Shown: positions 37,062 through 47,190, counted from the stretch's first letter. The stretch is 64,000 nt of DNA from Pseudoalteromonas ostreae (GCF_018069805.1 NZ_JAGPYN010000002.1:124001-188000), one strand, 5' to 3'. The notes: generated by a model not told the origin, from the sequence alone. Numbers and translations are program-made.

Positions 37062-37912
37062 TGCAGTCGATCACTGAAATAAAATCATTACGCAGTCAAA
37101 TTAAAGCATGGCGTCAAACTGGACTTAGCGTAGCATTAGTACCAACTATGGGTAATTTGCATCAAGGGCATTTTTCACTTGTTGAGAAAGCTAAAAACAT
37201 GGCTGATAAAGTCGTGGTTAGTATTTTCGTAAACCCGATGCAATTTGGTGCCAACGAAGATCTTGATAACTACCCGCGCACCCTCACTGCGGATAAACAA
37301 GGGCTTGCTGAGCTTGGGACGGATATGGTATTTACGCCGACTGTGGAGAGCATTTATCCAAACGGTTTAGATGCGCAAAGTTTTGTCGATGTACCAAATA
37401 TATCAATGGGCTATTGCGGCGGCTCACGCCCAGGCCATTTTCGCGGTGTAGCAACGGTGGTTACTAAATTATTTAACTTAGTACAGCCTGACTATGCGTG
37501 CTTTGGTGAAAAAGACTATCAACAATTGCAAGTGATTAAAACCATGGCCCACGACCTGTCAATTCCAGTAGAAATTATCGGCGTTGCAACCAGTCGTGAA
37601 GTGTCTGGATTAGCAATGAGTTCTCGTAATGGCTACTTATCAGAAGATCAAAAAGAAACTGCAACAGTGTTATTTAAAACCCTTAATTGGAGCGCAGAAC
37701 AGTTAAATTCAGGACAACGTGATTTTGACGACATATGCTTACAAGCAAAGCAGCAACTAGAGCAAGCAGGGCTCAAAATTGACTACTTTGAAATAGCTCA
37801 GCGCGATACCTTAAAAAAAGCTACACTCAATGATAGTCAACTAGTGATTTTGGCGGCAGCCTTCTTAGGACCAGTAAGACTAATAGACAATCTGCTCGTT
37901 GATATTACATAA
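37061..37912 (+). CDS. panC: Pantothenate synthetase
   Basis: A 283-residue ATP-dependent ligase joining pantoate and beta-alanine. The HIGH-like [13 protein letters not shown] near 30 and the KMSKS-like [11 protein letters not shown] near 181 are intact, as is [13 protein letters not shown] near 150. It overlaps panB by one base. panD is not adjacent. Cytoplasmic. Confidence 0.96.
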   Translation: MQSITEIKSLRSQIKAWRQTGLSVALVPTMGNLHQGHFSLVEKAKNMADKVVVSIFVNPMQFGANEDLDNYPRTLTADKQGLAELGTDMVFTPTVESIYPNGLDAQSFVDVPNISMGYCGGSRPGHFRGVATVVTKLFNLVQPDYACFGEKDYQQLQVIKTMAHDLSIPVEIIGVATSREVSGLAMSSRNGYLSEDQKETATVLFKTLNWSAEQLNSGQRDFDDICLQAKQQLEQAGLKIDYFEIAQRDTLKKATLNDSQLVILAAAFLGPVRLIDNLLVDIT

Positions 37913-37929
37913 CAATAATTGGGATAAGC

Positions 37930-38169
37930 ATGAATTCATTATTAAAATTATCAAGTATTTCGCTGTGTATCGGCCTATTAGCCGGGTGTCAAAACCAAAT
38001 AGAAAACCCAGAAATGCAGCAATGCGCACAACAGAATTATCAATGTGAAGTGAACTGCGAACAACAAAGTACCGGCGAAGGCATGGTATATAAAGTCTGT
38101 AATACCAAATGTATTGAAGCCTATAACCAATGCAAAGCAAATGCACAAGCATTAGGTAATACACAATAA
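37930..38169 (+). CDS. Small cysteine-rich lipoprotein
   Basis: A 79-residue protein starting 17 bases after panC. The signal ends LLAGC (Cys20), so it should be a lipoprotein. The mature part has six further cysteines in a mirror order: C-x6-C-x3-C, a 13-residue turn, C-x3-C-x6-C. This would suit two helices held by disulphides. I do not recognise the family. Its place after panC may be only positional; there is no clear terminator between them. Confidence 0.72.
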   Translation: MNSLLKLSSISLCIGLLAGCQNQIENPEMQQCAQQNYQCEVNCEQQSTGEGMVYKVCNTKCIEAYNQCKANAQALGNTQ

Positions 38170-38179
38170 TACACTTTAA

Positions 38180-38204
38180 CTTGCCAATTATCATGATTGG
38201 CAAG
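38180..38204. terminator. Hairpin after the Cys-rich lipoprotein gene
   Basis: CTTGCCAAT and ATTGGCAAG form a perfect nine-base stem with a seven-base loop, but no clear T tract follows on the plus strand. The remaining bases to 38489 are AT-rich with no feature I can name beyond the opgG ribosome binding site. Confidence 0.5.
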
Positions 38205-38489
38205 CTTCCTTACCCCCCGTGTCTGCTTTGAGTATCTTTTATACAGTAGTCATCGTGATTTTTCTGCCATTCACCTTATAGCAAGGTTTACTCTAGTAAT
38301 ATCTACTTACATTCATAATAAGTAGTCATACATTCCGTGTAATTATTTCCAGCTTATACAAAGAAAATACACTATCTACACGACTAACAAAGAAAAAGCA
38401 TATGAAATATATAGATTTATTTCTGAAAACTTAAATTCGACTTATTACAGTATTTTAAAATTAACTAGGTAATGGCTAAAGGAAACCCT

Positions 38490-40151
38490 ATGGAAACGAC
38501 AAAGCTAGTAACTCTGCATCTATTAAGTAAAAATAAAGTTTTATTAGGTGCATTACTCACCCTATGTGTCTGCAATGTTAGTGCTACACAGGATAACCCT
38601 GTAACTCAAGCTGAGCCAATAAGCGCTTCGCCAATAAAACAGCCAACTGTGCTTACAATCCCTTCAGAGCAGTTATTTGAGGTGATCACAAGTAGAGCTA
38701 AACAACTAGCTGAAAAAGCTTACATACCGGATCAAAAAATTGCGATTGATGCGTTAACGGATATTAATTATCAAGATTATAGGGCGATTCGTTTTCGTCA
38801 AGAGCATGCTATCTGGAAAGGTGAAAGTTTATATGAAGTGCAATTATTTCATCCCGGCTTTCTTTATAAAAATCCTGTTACTATCAATACTGTTGATACC
38901 GATGCCAAGGTAGCAAAGCTTCCATTTAAAACCAATTACTACCGTTATGATGGTACTGCGGCACCACTTGAACAAAAAATTACTGCGGCTTTAGGTAACA
39001 ACCAGCTAGGCCATGCCGGTTTTCGATTGCACTTTCCTTTAAACGATAACGAGTATAAAGATGAAGTAGCAGTATTCCAAGGCGCTTCATATTTTCGCAT
39101 AGTGGGTCCTGATCAAGTATATGGTATTTCAGCGCGAGGTCTGGCCATTGATACAGCACTCAGCTCGGGTGAAGAGTTTCCAGTATTTAAAGAGTTTTGG
39201 TTAGTTAAGCCAAAACCCGAAGACACTCACATTGTATTATATGCATTACTTGATAGCCCTTCTGTTACTGGCGCATATCGTTTTGAGATCAGCCCATCAA
39301 CAGCAACTGAAGTAACAACTAAAATGCAAATATTCGCCCGAAAAGACATCAAAAAACTAGGTATTGCACCGCTTACAAGCATGTTTTACCACGGCGAAAA
39401 TAGCACTAAATTCTTTGATGATTATCGACCAGAAGTACATGACTCTGATGGTTTGCTTATGCAATCACAAGACGATAAATGGGTGTGGCGAGCACTGAAT
39501 AATCCTAAACAGCTTAGTGTAACGTCATTTGGTTATGACAATCCAAAAGGTTTTGGCCTTGCACAACGTGACCGTGAGTTTAATAACTATCTCGATACTG
39601 AAGCACATTACCATGCTCGCCCAAGCCTGTGGATTGAACCACAAGGACAATGGGGAAATGGTCGAGTTGAGTTAGTAGAAATACCGACTGACACCGAGAC
39701 CAATGACAATATCGTTAGTTATTGGGTGCCAGAGCAATCACTTAAAGCAGGTGAAACACTTAGTTTTAGTTATAAATTGTCAACATTTAACGCAGTGCTT
39801 GCGAGTCAAGATAAAGCCCGAGTCTTACGTACTCGCATTGGCAGTGCTGCATTACCCGGTGAAGATAATCCGCCACCAAAAAGTCATCGCCAATTTACGG
39901 TTGACTTCTCTGGTGACAATATTAACAACTTATCAGCCAAGCTAAAATTGCTTGCTAATTTGACCCTAAATTCAGGTGAGGTAAGCGATAAAAGAGTGCA
40001 ACAATTACCAAATAATCAAGGCTGGCGTGTTGCTTTTAAAGTCGCGCCAGAGGGCGGTAAGCCTGTTGACATGCGCTTATCATTAACATTACGTGATAAA
40101 GAAGTAAGTGAGGTATGGAGTTATGTCTGGTATCCAAATGACGTCGAGTAA
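38490..40151 (+). CDS. opgG: Periplasmic glucan biosynthesis protein OpgG (MdoG)
   Basis: A 553-residue exported protein from the ATG at 38490, which follows AAAGGA; the ATG at 38472 lacks this. A signal peptide ends near residue 36 (CNVSA). The MdoG domain covers the rest: DINYQDYRAIRFRQEHAIWKGESLYEVQLFHPG, YFRIVGPDQVYGISARGLAIDTA, FYHGEN and WVWRALNNP. It is needed for making osmoregulated periplasmic glucans, with OpgH supplying the linear chain. opgH overlaps its 3' end. Confidence 0.94.
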   Translation: METTKLVTLHLLSKNKVLLGALLTLCVCNVSATQDNPVTQAEPISASPIKQPTVLTIPSEQLFEVITSRAKQLAEKAYIPDQKIAIDALTDINYQDYRAIRFRQEHAIWKGESLYEVQLFHPGFLYKNPVTINTVDTDAKVAKLPFKTNYYRYDGTAAPLEQKITAALGNNQLGHAGFRLHFPLNDNEYKDEVAVFQGASYFRIVGPDQVYGISARGLAIDTALSSGEEFPVFKEFWLVKPKPEDTHIVLYALLDSPSVTGAYRFEISPSTATEVTTKMQIFARKDIKKLGIAPLTSMFYHGENSTKFFDDYRPEVHDSDGLLMQSQDDKWVWRALNNPKQLSVTSFGYDNPKGFGLAQRDREFNNYLDTEAHYHARPSLWIEPQGQWGNGRVELVEIPTDTETNDNIVSYWVPEQSLKAGETLSFSYKLSTFNAVLASQDKARVLRTRIGSAALPGEDNPPPKSHRQFTVDFSGDNINNLSAKLKLLANLTLNSGEVSDKRVQQLPNNQGWRVAFKVAPEGGKPVDMRLSLTLRDKEVSEVWSYVWYPNDVE

Positions 40152-42099
40152 CAGTAATATGCGCAATACTGCAATGCCTTTTAAAAAGACTCGTGTATGG
40201 CTGTTTTCACTGTTAGTGTTAACCATCTCAGCTTATGGTATGTGGATCATGTTTGATATTTTAAATTCAAATGGCATGACCCCGCTTGAGTATGCATTAC
40301 TTGCGCTGTTTTCAATTACCTTTACTTGGATTGTGACCGCATTTTGCAGTGGCTGTATGGGATTTATTTTACAATTATTTAGAATTGACCCGCTGACACT
40401 AACGCGCCAAAAAGCAATCGAAATTGATGAGCAAGCATTGAGTAAAACCAGAACTGCCATCGTTATGCCTATCTACAATGAAGATACACAACGAGTTATC
40501 GCTGGTTTTGAAGTGAGCTTACGCTCACTGATAAAAACAGGCCAATTTGCGCATTTTGATTTCTACTTATTAAGTGATACACAAGATAAAGAAATAGCTA
40601 ACAATGAGCTAAAAGCGTGGCATGCCTTGACCGAACGCCTAGGTGATTTTGCCAAACAAACTTTTTATCGCCGCCGCGAAGATAACAAACACCGTAAGGT
40701 AGGTAACTTAACTGACTTTTGCGAGCGTTGGGGCAGTAAATACGAGCACATGATTGTACTTGATGCTGATAGCATCATGACGGGTCAATGCATGCTTGAG
40801 CTCACCAGCAGCATGATCAACAATCCACAAGCTGGGCTTATTCAAACGATTCCGATCCCTGTTAGGCAAGATACTTTTTTTGGTCGCTTTCTACAGTTTG
40901 CGTCAGTACTTTATAGTCCAATGTTAGCAACCGGTTCAGCTTTTTGGCAGACTAATCACGCTAATTACTGGGGCCACAATGCAGTCATTCGGGTTAAAGC
41001 GTTTATTGATTGCTGCGGTTTACCAGTGCTAGAAGGCAATGCTCCTTTTGGCGGCGAAATTTTAAGCCATGATTTTGTAGAAGCTTCATTACTGCATCGT
41101 TCTGGATGGGATGTATTATTACTCAGTGATATACAAGGTAGCTACGAAGAAGTACCGAGTAATATTTTAGATTACGCTATTCGCGACAGGCGCTGGGTGC
41201 AAGGCAACATTCAACATTTAGGTTTGTTACCTGCGTCGGGTTTAAAAATAATGAGTAAGCTGCACTTTTTATTAGGTGCAACGGCATACATTTCATCATT
41301 AATTTGGTTATCTATGCTAGTGCTAAGCACTATAGATGCAGTCACTCGCGCACTAAACAGTAATGTCTATTTTAATCAGGTATATCAATTATTTCCAACT
41401 TGGCAAATAGCAAAAACAGAATTAATTAACTCACTGCTTTTTGTCACAATTGTGTTGTTATTATTACCGAAATTAATGGGGATTATTGTCACCTTGCTCC
41501 ATCGTAATAAACAATTTGGTGGCTCATTTAAATTAATTTTAGGCTCAATCATTGAAACCGTATTTGCCATTATTATCGCCCCGCTGATGATGGTTTTTCA
41601 TAGCTACTTTGTGGTGTGTGTATTTTTAGGTAAAAAAGTAACCTGGGACGCCCAGCCTCGCTCAGGCCGTATGGTTCCGTGGCAAGAAGCGATAGGCTAC
41701 ACATTACTTTCAACCTTAATCGCCTTAGCTTGGGGCGGTATTGCTTATTACTTTACGCCAGTATTCTTTTGGTGGTTATCGCCGATTTTAATTGGATTGA
41801 TCTTAGCAGCGCCAATTGTACGATATTCAAGTAGCATAGGGTTAGGCGTTAAATTACGTAAAATGGGCATATTTATTTGTCCAAGTGAAGTTGATAATAA
41901 CGACACCCTTGCAGCCTTACGTGTACATGAGCAAGAAATAGCATTACCGAATGATGATGTTGCTAACTTTTCAATCCCTACATTGGGGCAAGAGCAATCT
42001 AGCGTAATGCCAATTCAGAGCTTTAAGCGCCAAGGTTTAAGTAAACGTAAACGCGTTTTAAATGCCCATCAACAACTCAAAAAGAAGCTATTTAACTAA
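40123..42099 (+). CDS. opgH: Glucan biosynthesis glucosyltransferase OpgH (MdoH)
   Basis: A family 2 membrane glycosyltransferase of 658 residues from the ATG at 40123 (GAGG nine bases before it). Two N-terminal membrane helices lead to a cytoplasmic catalytic domain with VMPIYNED, VLDADSIM, the HDF base region (LSHDFVEAS) and the RDRRWVQGN motif (R/QxxRW type), then about six more helices. It polymerises UDP-glucose into beta-glucan and passes it to the periplasm. It is about 190 residues shorter than the E. coli protein, mostly at the N-terminus. It overlaps opgG by 29 bases. Confidence 0.92.
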   Translation: MSGIQMTSSNSNMRNTAMPFKKTRVWLFSLLVLTISAYGMWIMFDILNSNGMTPLEYALLALFSITFTWIVTAFCSGCMGFILQLFRIDPLTLTRQKAIEIDEQALSKTRTAIVMPIYNEDTQRVIAGFEVSLRSLIKTGQFAHFDFYLLSDTQDKEIANNELKAWHALTERLGDFAKQTFYRRREDNKHRKVGNLTDFCERWGSKYEHMIVLDADSIMTGQCMLELTSSMINNPQAGLIQTIPIPVRQDTFFGRFLQFASVLYSPMLATGSAFWQTNHANYWGHNAVIRVKAFIDCCGLPVLEGNAPFGGEILSHDFVEASLLHRSGWDVLLLSDIQGSYEEVPSNILDYAIRDRRWVQGNIQHLGLLPASGLKIMSKLHFLLGATAYISSLIWLSMLVLSTIDAVTRALNSNVYFNQVYQLFPTWQIAKTELINSLLFVTIVLLLLPKLMGIIVTLLHRNKQFGGSFKLILGSIIETVFAIIIAPLMMVFHSYFVVCVFLGKKVTWDAQPRSGRMVPWQEAIGYTLLSTLIALAWGGIAYYFTPVFFWWLSPILIGLILAAPIVRYSSSIGLGVKLRKMGIFICPSEVDNNDTLAALRVHEQEIALPNDDVANFSIPTLGQEQSSVMPIQSFKRQGLSKRKRVLNAHQQLKKKLFN

Positions 42100-42120
42100 C
42101 CCCTGAACTTAGTTGATATA

Positions 42121-42154
42121 AAAAAACCGCGCAATTTACATTGCGCGGTTTTTT
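42121..42154. terminator. Bidirectional terminator between opgH and pstS
   Basis: AAAAAACCGCGCAA and TTGCGCGGTTTTTT pair over a six-base loop; both strands have a T tract. It lies between convergent genes. Confidence 0.93.
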
Positions 42155-42178
42155 ATGAACTCATAGTTGGCGTTAAGT

Positions 42179-43147
42179 TTAAAGAAGACCTAGCTTCTTA
42201 AGTTCGCCCATTGCCATCTTGCCAGAAAGTGGTACATAACCATCTTTCTCTACAATTTTTTGGCCATCTTGTGATAACACCATTTTTAAGAACTCTGCTT
42301 CAATAGGTGCAAGCGGTTTATTCGGGTGTTTATTCACATAAACATATAAAAAGCGCGACAGTGGATATTTACCTGTTGCTACATTTTCAAGTGTTGCATC
42401 AACAAAGTTATCGCCTTTTTTCGCCAGTGGTACAGTACGTACGCCTGATGTTTTATAACCGATACCTGAGTAACCAATTGCATTCACTGATGAAGAAATT
42501 GATTGCACTACCGATGCTGAACCTGGTTGCTCGTTCACGTTGTTACGGAAGTCACCTTTACATAGCGCTTTGTTTTTAAAGTATCCGTAAGTACCAGATA
42601 CAGAATTACGACCATAAAGCTGAATGTCTTTTGCAGCCCAATTCCCTGTTAAACCAACATCACTCCAGCGAGTTACATCTGCGCCAGCACCACATTTACG
42701 AGTTGAAGAGAAAATAGCATCGATTTGGTCAATACGTAAACCTTCAATTGGATTGTCTTTATGAACAAATACTGCCAATGCATCAATCGCTACACGTACT
42801 TCTGTAGGTTTATAACCATAACGTTTTTCAAACGCTTCGATTTCTTTTGATTTCATTCTGCGGCTCATTGGGCCAAAATTTGCAGTACCTTCCGTCAATG
42901 CCGGTGGCGCAGTAGATGAACCAGCCGCTTGAATTTGGATGTTCACATTTGGGTAAATACGTTTATATTCTTCAGCCCAAAAGGTCATCATGTTGGCTAA
43001 AGTATCAGAGCCCACAGATGAAAAATTACCTGAAATACCACTGGTTTTTTGATACTCAGGAATAGCTGTATCTACTGCCATTGCTTGTGCAGATACAAAT
43101 GTTGTTACTGCCACACCCATTGCGGCTACTAGGTTTTTAAATCTCAT
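42179..43147 (-). CDS. pstS: Phosphate ABC transporter substrate-binding protein PstS
   Basis: A 322-residue periplasmic phosphate-binding protein from the ATG at 43147. GGAG precedes this start, and a signal peptide [12 protein letters not shown]...AQAMA begins there; the earlier ATG at 43174 does not fit. The phosphate-ligand segments are [29 protein letters not shown] and [10 protein letters not shown]. pstC, pstA and pstB are not adjacent, so it may be an extra PstS or serve a transporter elsewhere. A PHO-box-like repeat lies directly upstream. Confidence 0.92.
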   Translation of the reverse strand: MRFKNLVAAMGVAVTTFVSAQAMAVDTAIPEYQKTSGISGNFSSVGSDTLANMMTFWAEEYKRIYPNVNIQIQAAGSSTAPPALTEGTANFGPMSRRMKSKEIEAFEKRYGYKPTEVRVAIDALAVFVHKDNPIEGLRIDQIDAIFSSTRKCGAGADVTRWSDVGLTGNWAAKDIQLYGRNSVSGTYGYFKNKALCKGDFRNNVNEQPGSASVVQSISSSVNAIGYSGIGYKTSGVRTVPLAKKGDNFVDATLENVATGKYPLSRFLYVYVNKHPNKPLAPIEAEFLKMVLSQDGQKIVEKDGYVPLSGKMAMGELKKLGLL

Positions 43148-43206
43148 TAGGTTGCTCCGATTTTGTTCGTCCATTTCTTAACTGTCGCCTACTCTAAAGA
43201 GAATAG

Positions 43207-43246
43207 ATGACAGTTAGATTACTCTAAAATGACACTTTTATGACTT
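43207..43246 (-). promoter_or_regulatory. PHO-box-like repeats before pstS
   Basis: On the minus strand GTCAT occurs twice exactly 11 bases apart at 43229-43244, and CTGTCAT again at 43207-43213. The 11-base period is that of PhoB-binding repeats. The site begins at the phoR stop codon. Confidence 0.7.
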
Positions 43247-44567
43247 AGGCGTTTTTGGCTAAATTATTTAGCAGCACTGTTTTTTCACGACTAAAAGCAA
43301 ACGAAAAACATGAACCTTCACCTAACTTACTTTTAATTATCAATTGGCTATCGTGACGAGTGAGTACGTGTTTGGTAATGGCTAACCCCAGCCCCGAACC
43401 ACCAGTTGTACGACTACGTGCTTTATCAACTCGATAAAAACGCTCAGTCAAGCGGTTAATATGCTCTGGTGCAATGCCATCACCATTATCAACCACTGAA
43501 AAGGATGCGTGATTATCTTTTAGCTGCCAGCTTACGGTTATTTTACCGCCCGCTTTGGTGTAATGAATGGCATTAAACACTAAATTAGAAAAGGCACTGC
43601 GCAGCTCCTCTTCAGCGCCTTTTATATCGACATCGGCATCAATATCAAATATCAATTCATGCCCTTTATCTTGATTCAATGATTGTGCTTCAGTTCTAAT
43701 ATAGTTAAGTAACTGCGGTACATTGATCGCTTTATCATTATCTTGGCGTCGAGCGCCTTCAATACGTGATAACGACAATAGCTGATTTACCAAGCTATCC
43801 ATGCGTTTACACTGTTCAAGCATAGTACCTTGTGCTTTATTCCACATTGCCGGTGGCGGCACCATATCGCCATCAAACATTTCTAAGTAACCAGTAACAA
43901 CGGTTAATGGCGTACGTAGTTCATGCGATACATTGGCCACAAAGTCTTTGCGCATTTGCTCAAGTTGCTTTAAACGCGTTACATCACGAACAACAACCAT
44001 TAATTGTGAGCTGGCATATGGCATTACCCGAAACTCTAAAACTTGCTCGACACTGTGACCACTTTCAAGTTCTAATGCTTCATCAAACAATTCCGTTTGC
44101 ATGTATTTCGCAAATTTAGGATCGCGAATAAGGTTGTCAAGCCGTTGACCATGATCCGCTGGCCACTGTAAACCAAGCACTTTTAAAGCTAGTTGATTAC
44201 ACCAAACAATACTTAAATCACGTTGTAGAACAATTACCGCATCAGGCACCGCTTCGGCACCATCGCGAAAACGACGGATCAAATCAGCTAATTCATTACG
44301 TTTTTTACGGTTGCGATGTTGTAAATGGTAGATCCCTTCAAATACTTGCTCCCATGCCCCCTCGCCTTCAGGTGGATTAAAACTACGTTGATTCAATAGC
44401 CAATCACTGAGCCGATAGAGTTGATGATAATGCCACACAAGCAATGAGAAAGATCCTAAAAATAAAAGCAAAAATGGCGCACCAATAAGCACGCCAATTA
44501 ATAATAAAGGAAGAAAATAGATAAACAGACGCTTTGCTAACGCCTGTTTATTAACAACTCGATACAT
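43245..44567 (-). CDS. phoR: Phosphate regulon sensor histidine kinase PhoR
   Basis: A 440-residue kinase with a close pair of N-terminal membrane helices (about 12-48) and almost no periplasmic loop, as in E. coli PhoR, then a PAS domain (PDAVIVLQRDLSIVWCNQLA), HisKA with FVANVSHELRTPLTVV, and HATPase_c (NLVFNAIHYTKAGG, GGSGLGLAITKHV). It controls PhoB according to Pst transporter status. phoB lies 71 bases upstream on the same strand, so the two form an operon. Confidence 0.95.
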   Translation of the reverse strand: MYRVVNKQALAKRLFIYFLPLLLIGVLIGAPFLLLFLGSFSLLVWHYHQLYRLSDWLLNQRSFNPPEGEGAWEQVFEGIYHLQHRNRKKRNELADLIRRFRDGAEAVPDAVIVLQRDLSIVWCNQLALKVLGLQWPADHGQRLDNLIRDPKFAKYMQTELFDEALELESGHSVEQVLEFRVMPYASSQLMVVVRDVTRLKQLEQMRKDFVANVSHELRTPLTVVTGYLEMFDGDMVPPPAMWNKAQGTMLEQCKRMDSLVNQLLSLSRIEGARRQDNDKAINVPQLLNYIRTEAQSLNQDKGHELIFDIDADVDIKGAEEELRSAFSNLVFNAIHYTKAGGKITVSWQLKDNHASFSVVDNGDGIAPEHINRLTERFYRVDKARSRTTGGSGLGLAITKHVLTRHDSQLIIKSKLGEGSCFSFAFSREKTVLLNNLAKNA

Positions 44568-44638
44568 ACACTCACTTTACCTTAGAGTAAGTAAATTTAA
44601 GCCAAAAGTAATTATTGGCTTAGTCATCTCCATGACAC

Positions 44639-45328
44639 TTATAATTTACTGGAAAAACGATAGCCTGCACCACGTACAGTTTGTACTAAACGGTCATGAC
44701 CAAGCGGTGCAATCGCTTTGCGTAAGCGACGAATATGCACGTCTACGGTTCTATCTTCAACATAGACATTAGTCCCCCATACGTTATCTAGTAGCTGTTC
44801 ACGGCTATAAACACGTTCAGGATGAGTCATAAAGAAATGCAGTAAACGGAATTCTGTTGGTCCCATATCTAACTCGCTACCTTCTGAGGTAACACGGTGT
44901 GAAATAGGATCAAGACGTAAACCATGTACATCAATCGCTTCTTCCAATGAAGTTGGCGACACACGACGAATAACGGCTTTAATACGCGCCATCAATTCTT
45001 TTGGTGAAAATGGTTTAGTAACATAATCATCTGCACCGACTTCAAGACCGCGAACTTTATCTTCTTCTTCGCCGCGAGCAGTCAGCATAATAATAGGAAT
45101 TTGGCGAGTATATTCACTTTGCTTAAACTTTTTAGCAATTTGAATTCCACTCCCTCCTGGTAGCATCCAATCTAACAACACCATATCAGGATAAGGCTCT
45201 ACCATCGCTGCAATGGCTGAATCGTAATCTTCCGCTTCAATTGCTTGAAAACCATTTTGCTCTAATACAAAAACCAGCATCTCTCTGATCGGTGCTTCGT
45301 CATCGACGACAAGTACTTTACGTGACAT
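44639..45328 (-). CDS. phoB: Phosphate regulon response regulator PhoB
   Basis: A 229-residue OmpR-family regulator with Asp53 in [40 protein letters not shown], and the winged helix ([46 protein letters not shown]). It activates phosphate-starvation genes by binding PHO boxes. Repeats upstream suggest it activates its own operon. It is first in phoB-phoR and is followed by pstS. Confidence 0.96.
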   Translation of the reverse strand: MSRKVLVVDDEAPIREMLVFVLEQNGFQAIEAEDYDSAIAAMVEPYPDMVLLDWMLPGGSGIQIAKKFKQSEYTRQIPIIMLTARGEEEDKVRGLEVGADDYVTKPFSPKELMARIKAVIRRVSPTSLEEAIDVHGLRLDPISHRVTSEGSELDMGPTEFRLLHFFMTHPERVYSREQLLDNVWGTNVYVEDRTVDVHIRRLRKAIAPLGHDRLVQTVRGAGYRFSSKL

Positions 45329-45368
45329 TCCAATTTATCTCTTTCGTTATCGAACTAGTTTTCATTAT

Positions 45369-45397
45369 TATGACTAAGTATGACATTTTTATGAAAG
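45369..45397 (-). promoter_or_regulatory. PHO-box-like repeats before phoB
   Basis: On the minus strand TCAT occurs three times at 10-11-base spacing within 29 bases, in the contexts TTTCATA, TGTCATA and AGTCATA. This is the pattern of adjacent PhoB half sites, about 40 bases before the start codon. Confidence 0.65.
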
Positions 45398-45623
45398 TGT
45401 AACGTGTAAATCGAAATACGGGGTAAAAAAAACAAAATAAACCTTTTTAAGGTACGGAGTAAGCGTGCATTATCAAATTTCACATTTAAACATCATACTT
45501 TAGAATTGCTGCATTACTACTTTGTATTAAATTCCCCTTTCAATAATCAACTATACAGTATCACGATGTAAGCCACGAAAGTGTCTTTACCCCCTAACTC
45601 AGCCAAACACCTATTAACACCTG

Positions 45624-45893
45624 CGATCATTTACAGAGATCAAAATCCTACTAAGTTTCACATCAGGGATCATTCGTTTACCAACCGAGTCAGATCTGGG
45701 ATCAGTGCTTTACCTAGCTAAAGCCATAAGTTGCTGATCATTTATACAACCAGGCTTTGAAATGGCTATTTTTATGACAAAACCTCTGTAAATCAAGCTG
45801 ATCCTTAGTAAAAATCGGATCCCAACAAAGCACAGTTAGTAAATCAATGATCCCAAAACCCCTTGCTTGGTAAAATAATGATCTTTTACGATC
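45624..45893. repeat. Iteron-like array of GATC-containing 17-bp repeats
   Basis: About 270 bases of the phoB-fbaA gap hold eleven GATC sites and a recurring 17-mer, GGGATC-N5-TTTACC or close to it. Good copies: 45666-45682 and 45698-45714 on the plus strand, and 45807-45823, 45838-45854 and 45869-45885 on the minus strand, all with the same five-base spacing between GATC and TTTAC. Looser copies lie at 45625, 45736, 45788 and 45880. Plus copies come first and minus copies second, so the array faces inward. There is no gene, and no DnaA-box consensus that I could see. Confidence 0.7.
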
Positions 45894-45897
45894 AGAT

Positions 45898-45937
45898 ATA
45901 AAAAAGCCAGTAGCTTTAACACTACTGGCTGTTTTAT
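45898..45937. terminator. Terminator after fbaA
   Basis: AGCCAGTAG at 45905-45913 pairs with CTACTGGCT at 45922-45930. On the minus strand the stem is followed by a T run, so it ends fbaA transcription and separates it from the repeat array. Confidence 0.85.
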
Positions 45938-45953
45938 AACTTAATAAATTAAC

Positions 45954-47018
45954 TTATTTAATTTTCGGATCTAATTCACCCGTTAAATATTTAAGGTGCA
46001 TCTCATCAAGTGATATTGGTTTGATCTTACCTGCTTGACCCGCAGTACCAAATGACTCATAACGTGCAACACAGATCTCAGTCATTGCTTTTGTCGCTTC
46101 AGCTAAATACTTACGTGGATCAAAGTTTGCTGGATTAAGTGCAAGGTGACGACGAATAGCCCCTGTAGATGCTAATCGTAAGTCTGTATCGATATTTACT
46201 TTACGTACACCAAACTTAATTCCCTCAACGATCTGCTCAACTGGCACACCATAGGTTTCTGGGATCTCACCACCATATTGATTAATGATCTCAAGCCACT
46301 CTTGCGGCACTGATGACGAACCGTGCATAACTAAATGAGTATTAGGAATGCGTGCGTGGATCGCTTTAATACGATCAATCGCTAAAATGTCATCCGTTGG
46401 CGGACGTGTAAATTTATACGCGCCGTGTGAAGTTCCACAGGCAATTGCCAGCGCATCAACATGGGTTTTACTTACAAAGTCAGCCGCTTCTTCTGGATCA
46501 GTTAACATTTGATCGGTGGTGAGTTTACCTTCAGCACCAACGCCATCTTCTTCGCCAGCTTCGCCAGTTTCAAGTGAGCCTAGCACACCTAACTCACCTT
46601 CAACAGACACACCACAAGAGTGTGCAAGTTCAACAGTTTTACGCGTTACATCAACGTTATACTCATATGATGATGGTGTTTTACCATCGCTCATTAACGA
46701 GCCATCCATCATCACTGATGAAAAACCTAATTGAATTGAACGTTGGCAAACACCAGGTGAGGTACCGTGATCTTGGTGCATAACCACTGGAATATGTGGC
46801 CACTCTTCAATCGCAGCTAAAATCATATGACGTATAAATGGGGCACCAGCGTAGGCACGAGCGCCAGCTGAACCTTGTACAATTACTGGGCTGTTAGTTT
46901 TATCAGCCGCCATCATAATAGCGCGGATCTGCTCTTGGTTATTAACGTTAAATGCTGGTACGCCGTAACCATGTTCAGCTGCATGATCAAGAAGTTGTCG
47001 CATACTGATTAAAGCCAT
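45954..47018 (-). CDS. fbaA: Class II fructose-bisphosphate aldolase
   Basis: A 354-residue zinc aldolase from the ATG at 47018, preceded by GGAG; the longer frame adds 13 poor residues. Zinc-site and substrate motifs: [30 protein letters not shown] near 80-110, [12 protein letters not shown] near 142, and [13 protein letters not shown] near 235. The layout is that of the CbbA/Calvin-type class II subgroup more than of E. coli FbaA; I keep fbaA as the general symbol. Reversible cleavage of fructose bisphosphate in glycolysis and gluconeogenesis. Confidence 0.93.
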   Translation of the reverse strand: MALISMRQLLDHAAEHGYGVPAFNVNNQEQIRAIMMAADKTNSPVIVQGSAGARAYAGAPFIRHMILAAIEEWPHIPVVMHQDHGTSPGVCQRSIQLGFSSVMMDGSLMSDGKTPSSYEYNVDVTRKTVELAHSCGVSVEGELGVLGSLETGEAGEEDGVGAEGKLTTDQMLTDPEEAADFVSKTHVDALAIACGTSHGAYKFTRPPTDDILAIDRIKAIHARIPNTHLVMHGSSSVPQEWLEIINQYGGEIPETYGVPVEQIVEGIKFGVRKVNIDTDLRLASTGAIRRHLALNPANFDPRKYLAEATKAMTEICVARYESFGTAGQAGKIKPISLDEMHLKYLTGELDPKIK

Positions 47019-47190
47019 TTGGTATTCTCCAAATTGTCGATAGCTGCGCACGCGCAAAGCTATCTAGTTCGAACGGAATAGTTGAGTTCGGTACAATCAC
47101 TGCACCTCGATAGTATTGGCTCTTACCAAAGCTACCGTTATACAAAATCAGCGATTAAATAAGGGTGAGAGGTATTTAACATCTGATCAC

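Noticed and set aside
37880..38203. 107-codon minus-strand frame opposite the Cys-rich lipoprotein
   Set aside because: The plus-strand gene has a clear lipobox and patterned cysteines; the opposite frame has no start support.
45624..45893. GATC-rich region as the main chromosomal origin
   Set aside because: I see no DnaA-box consensus (TTATNCACA), no AT-rich 13-mers, and no dnaA, mnmG or mioC neighbours, so it is not a standard oriC.
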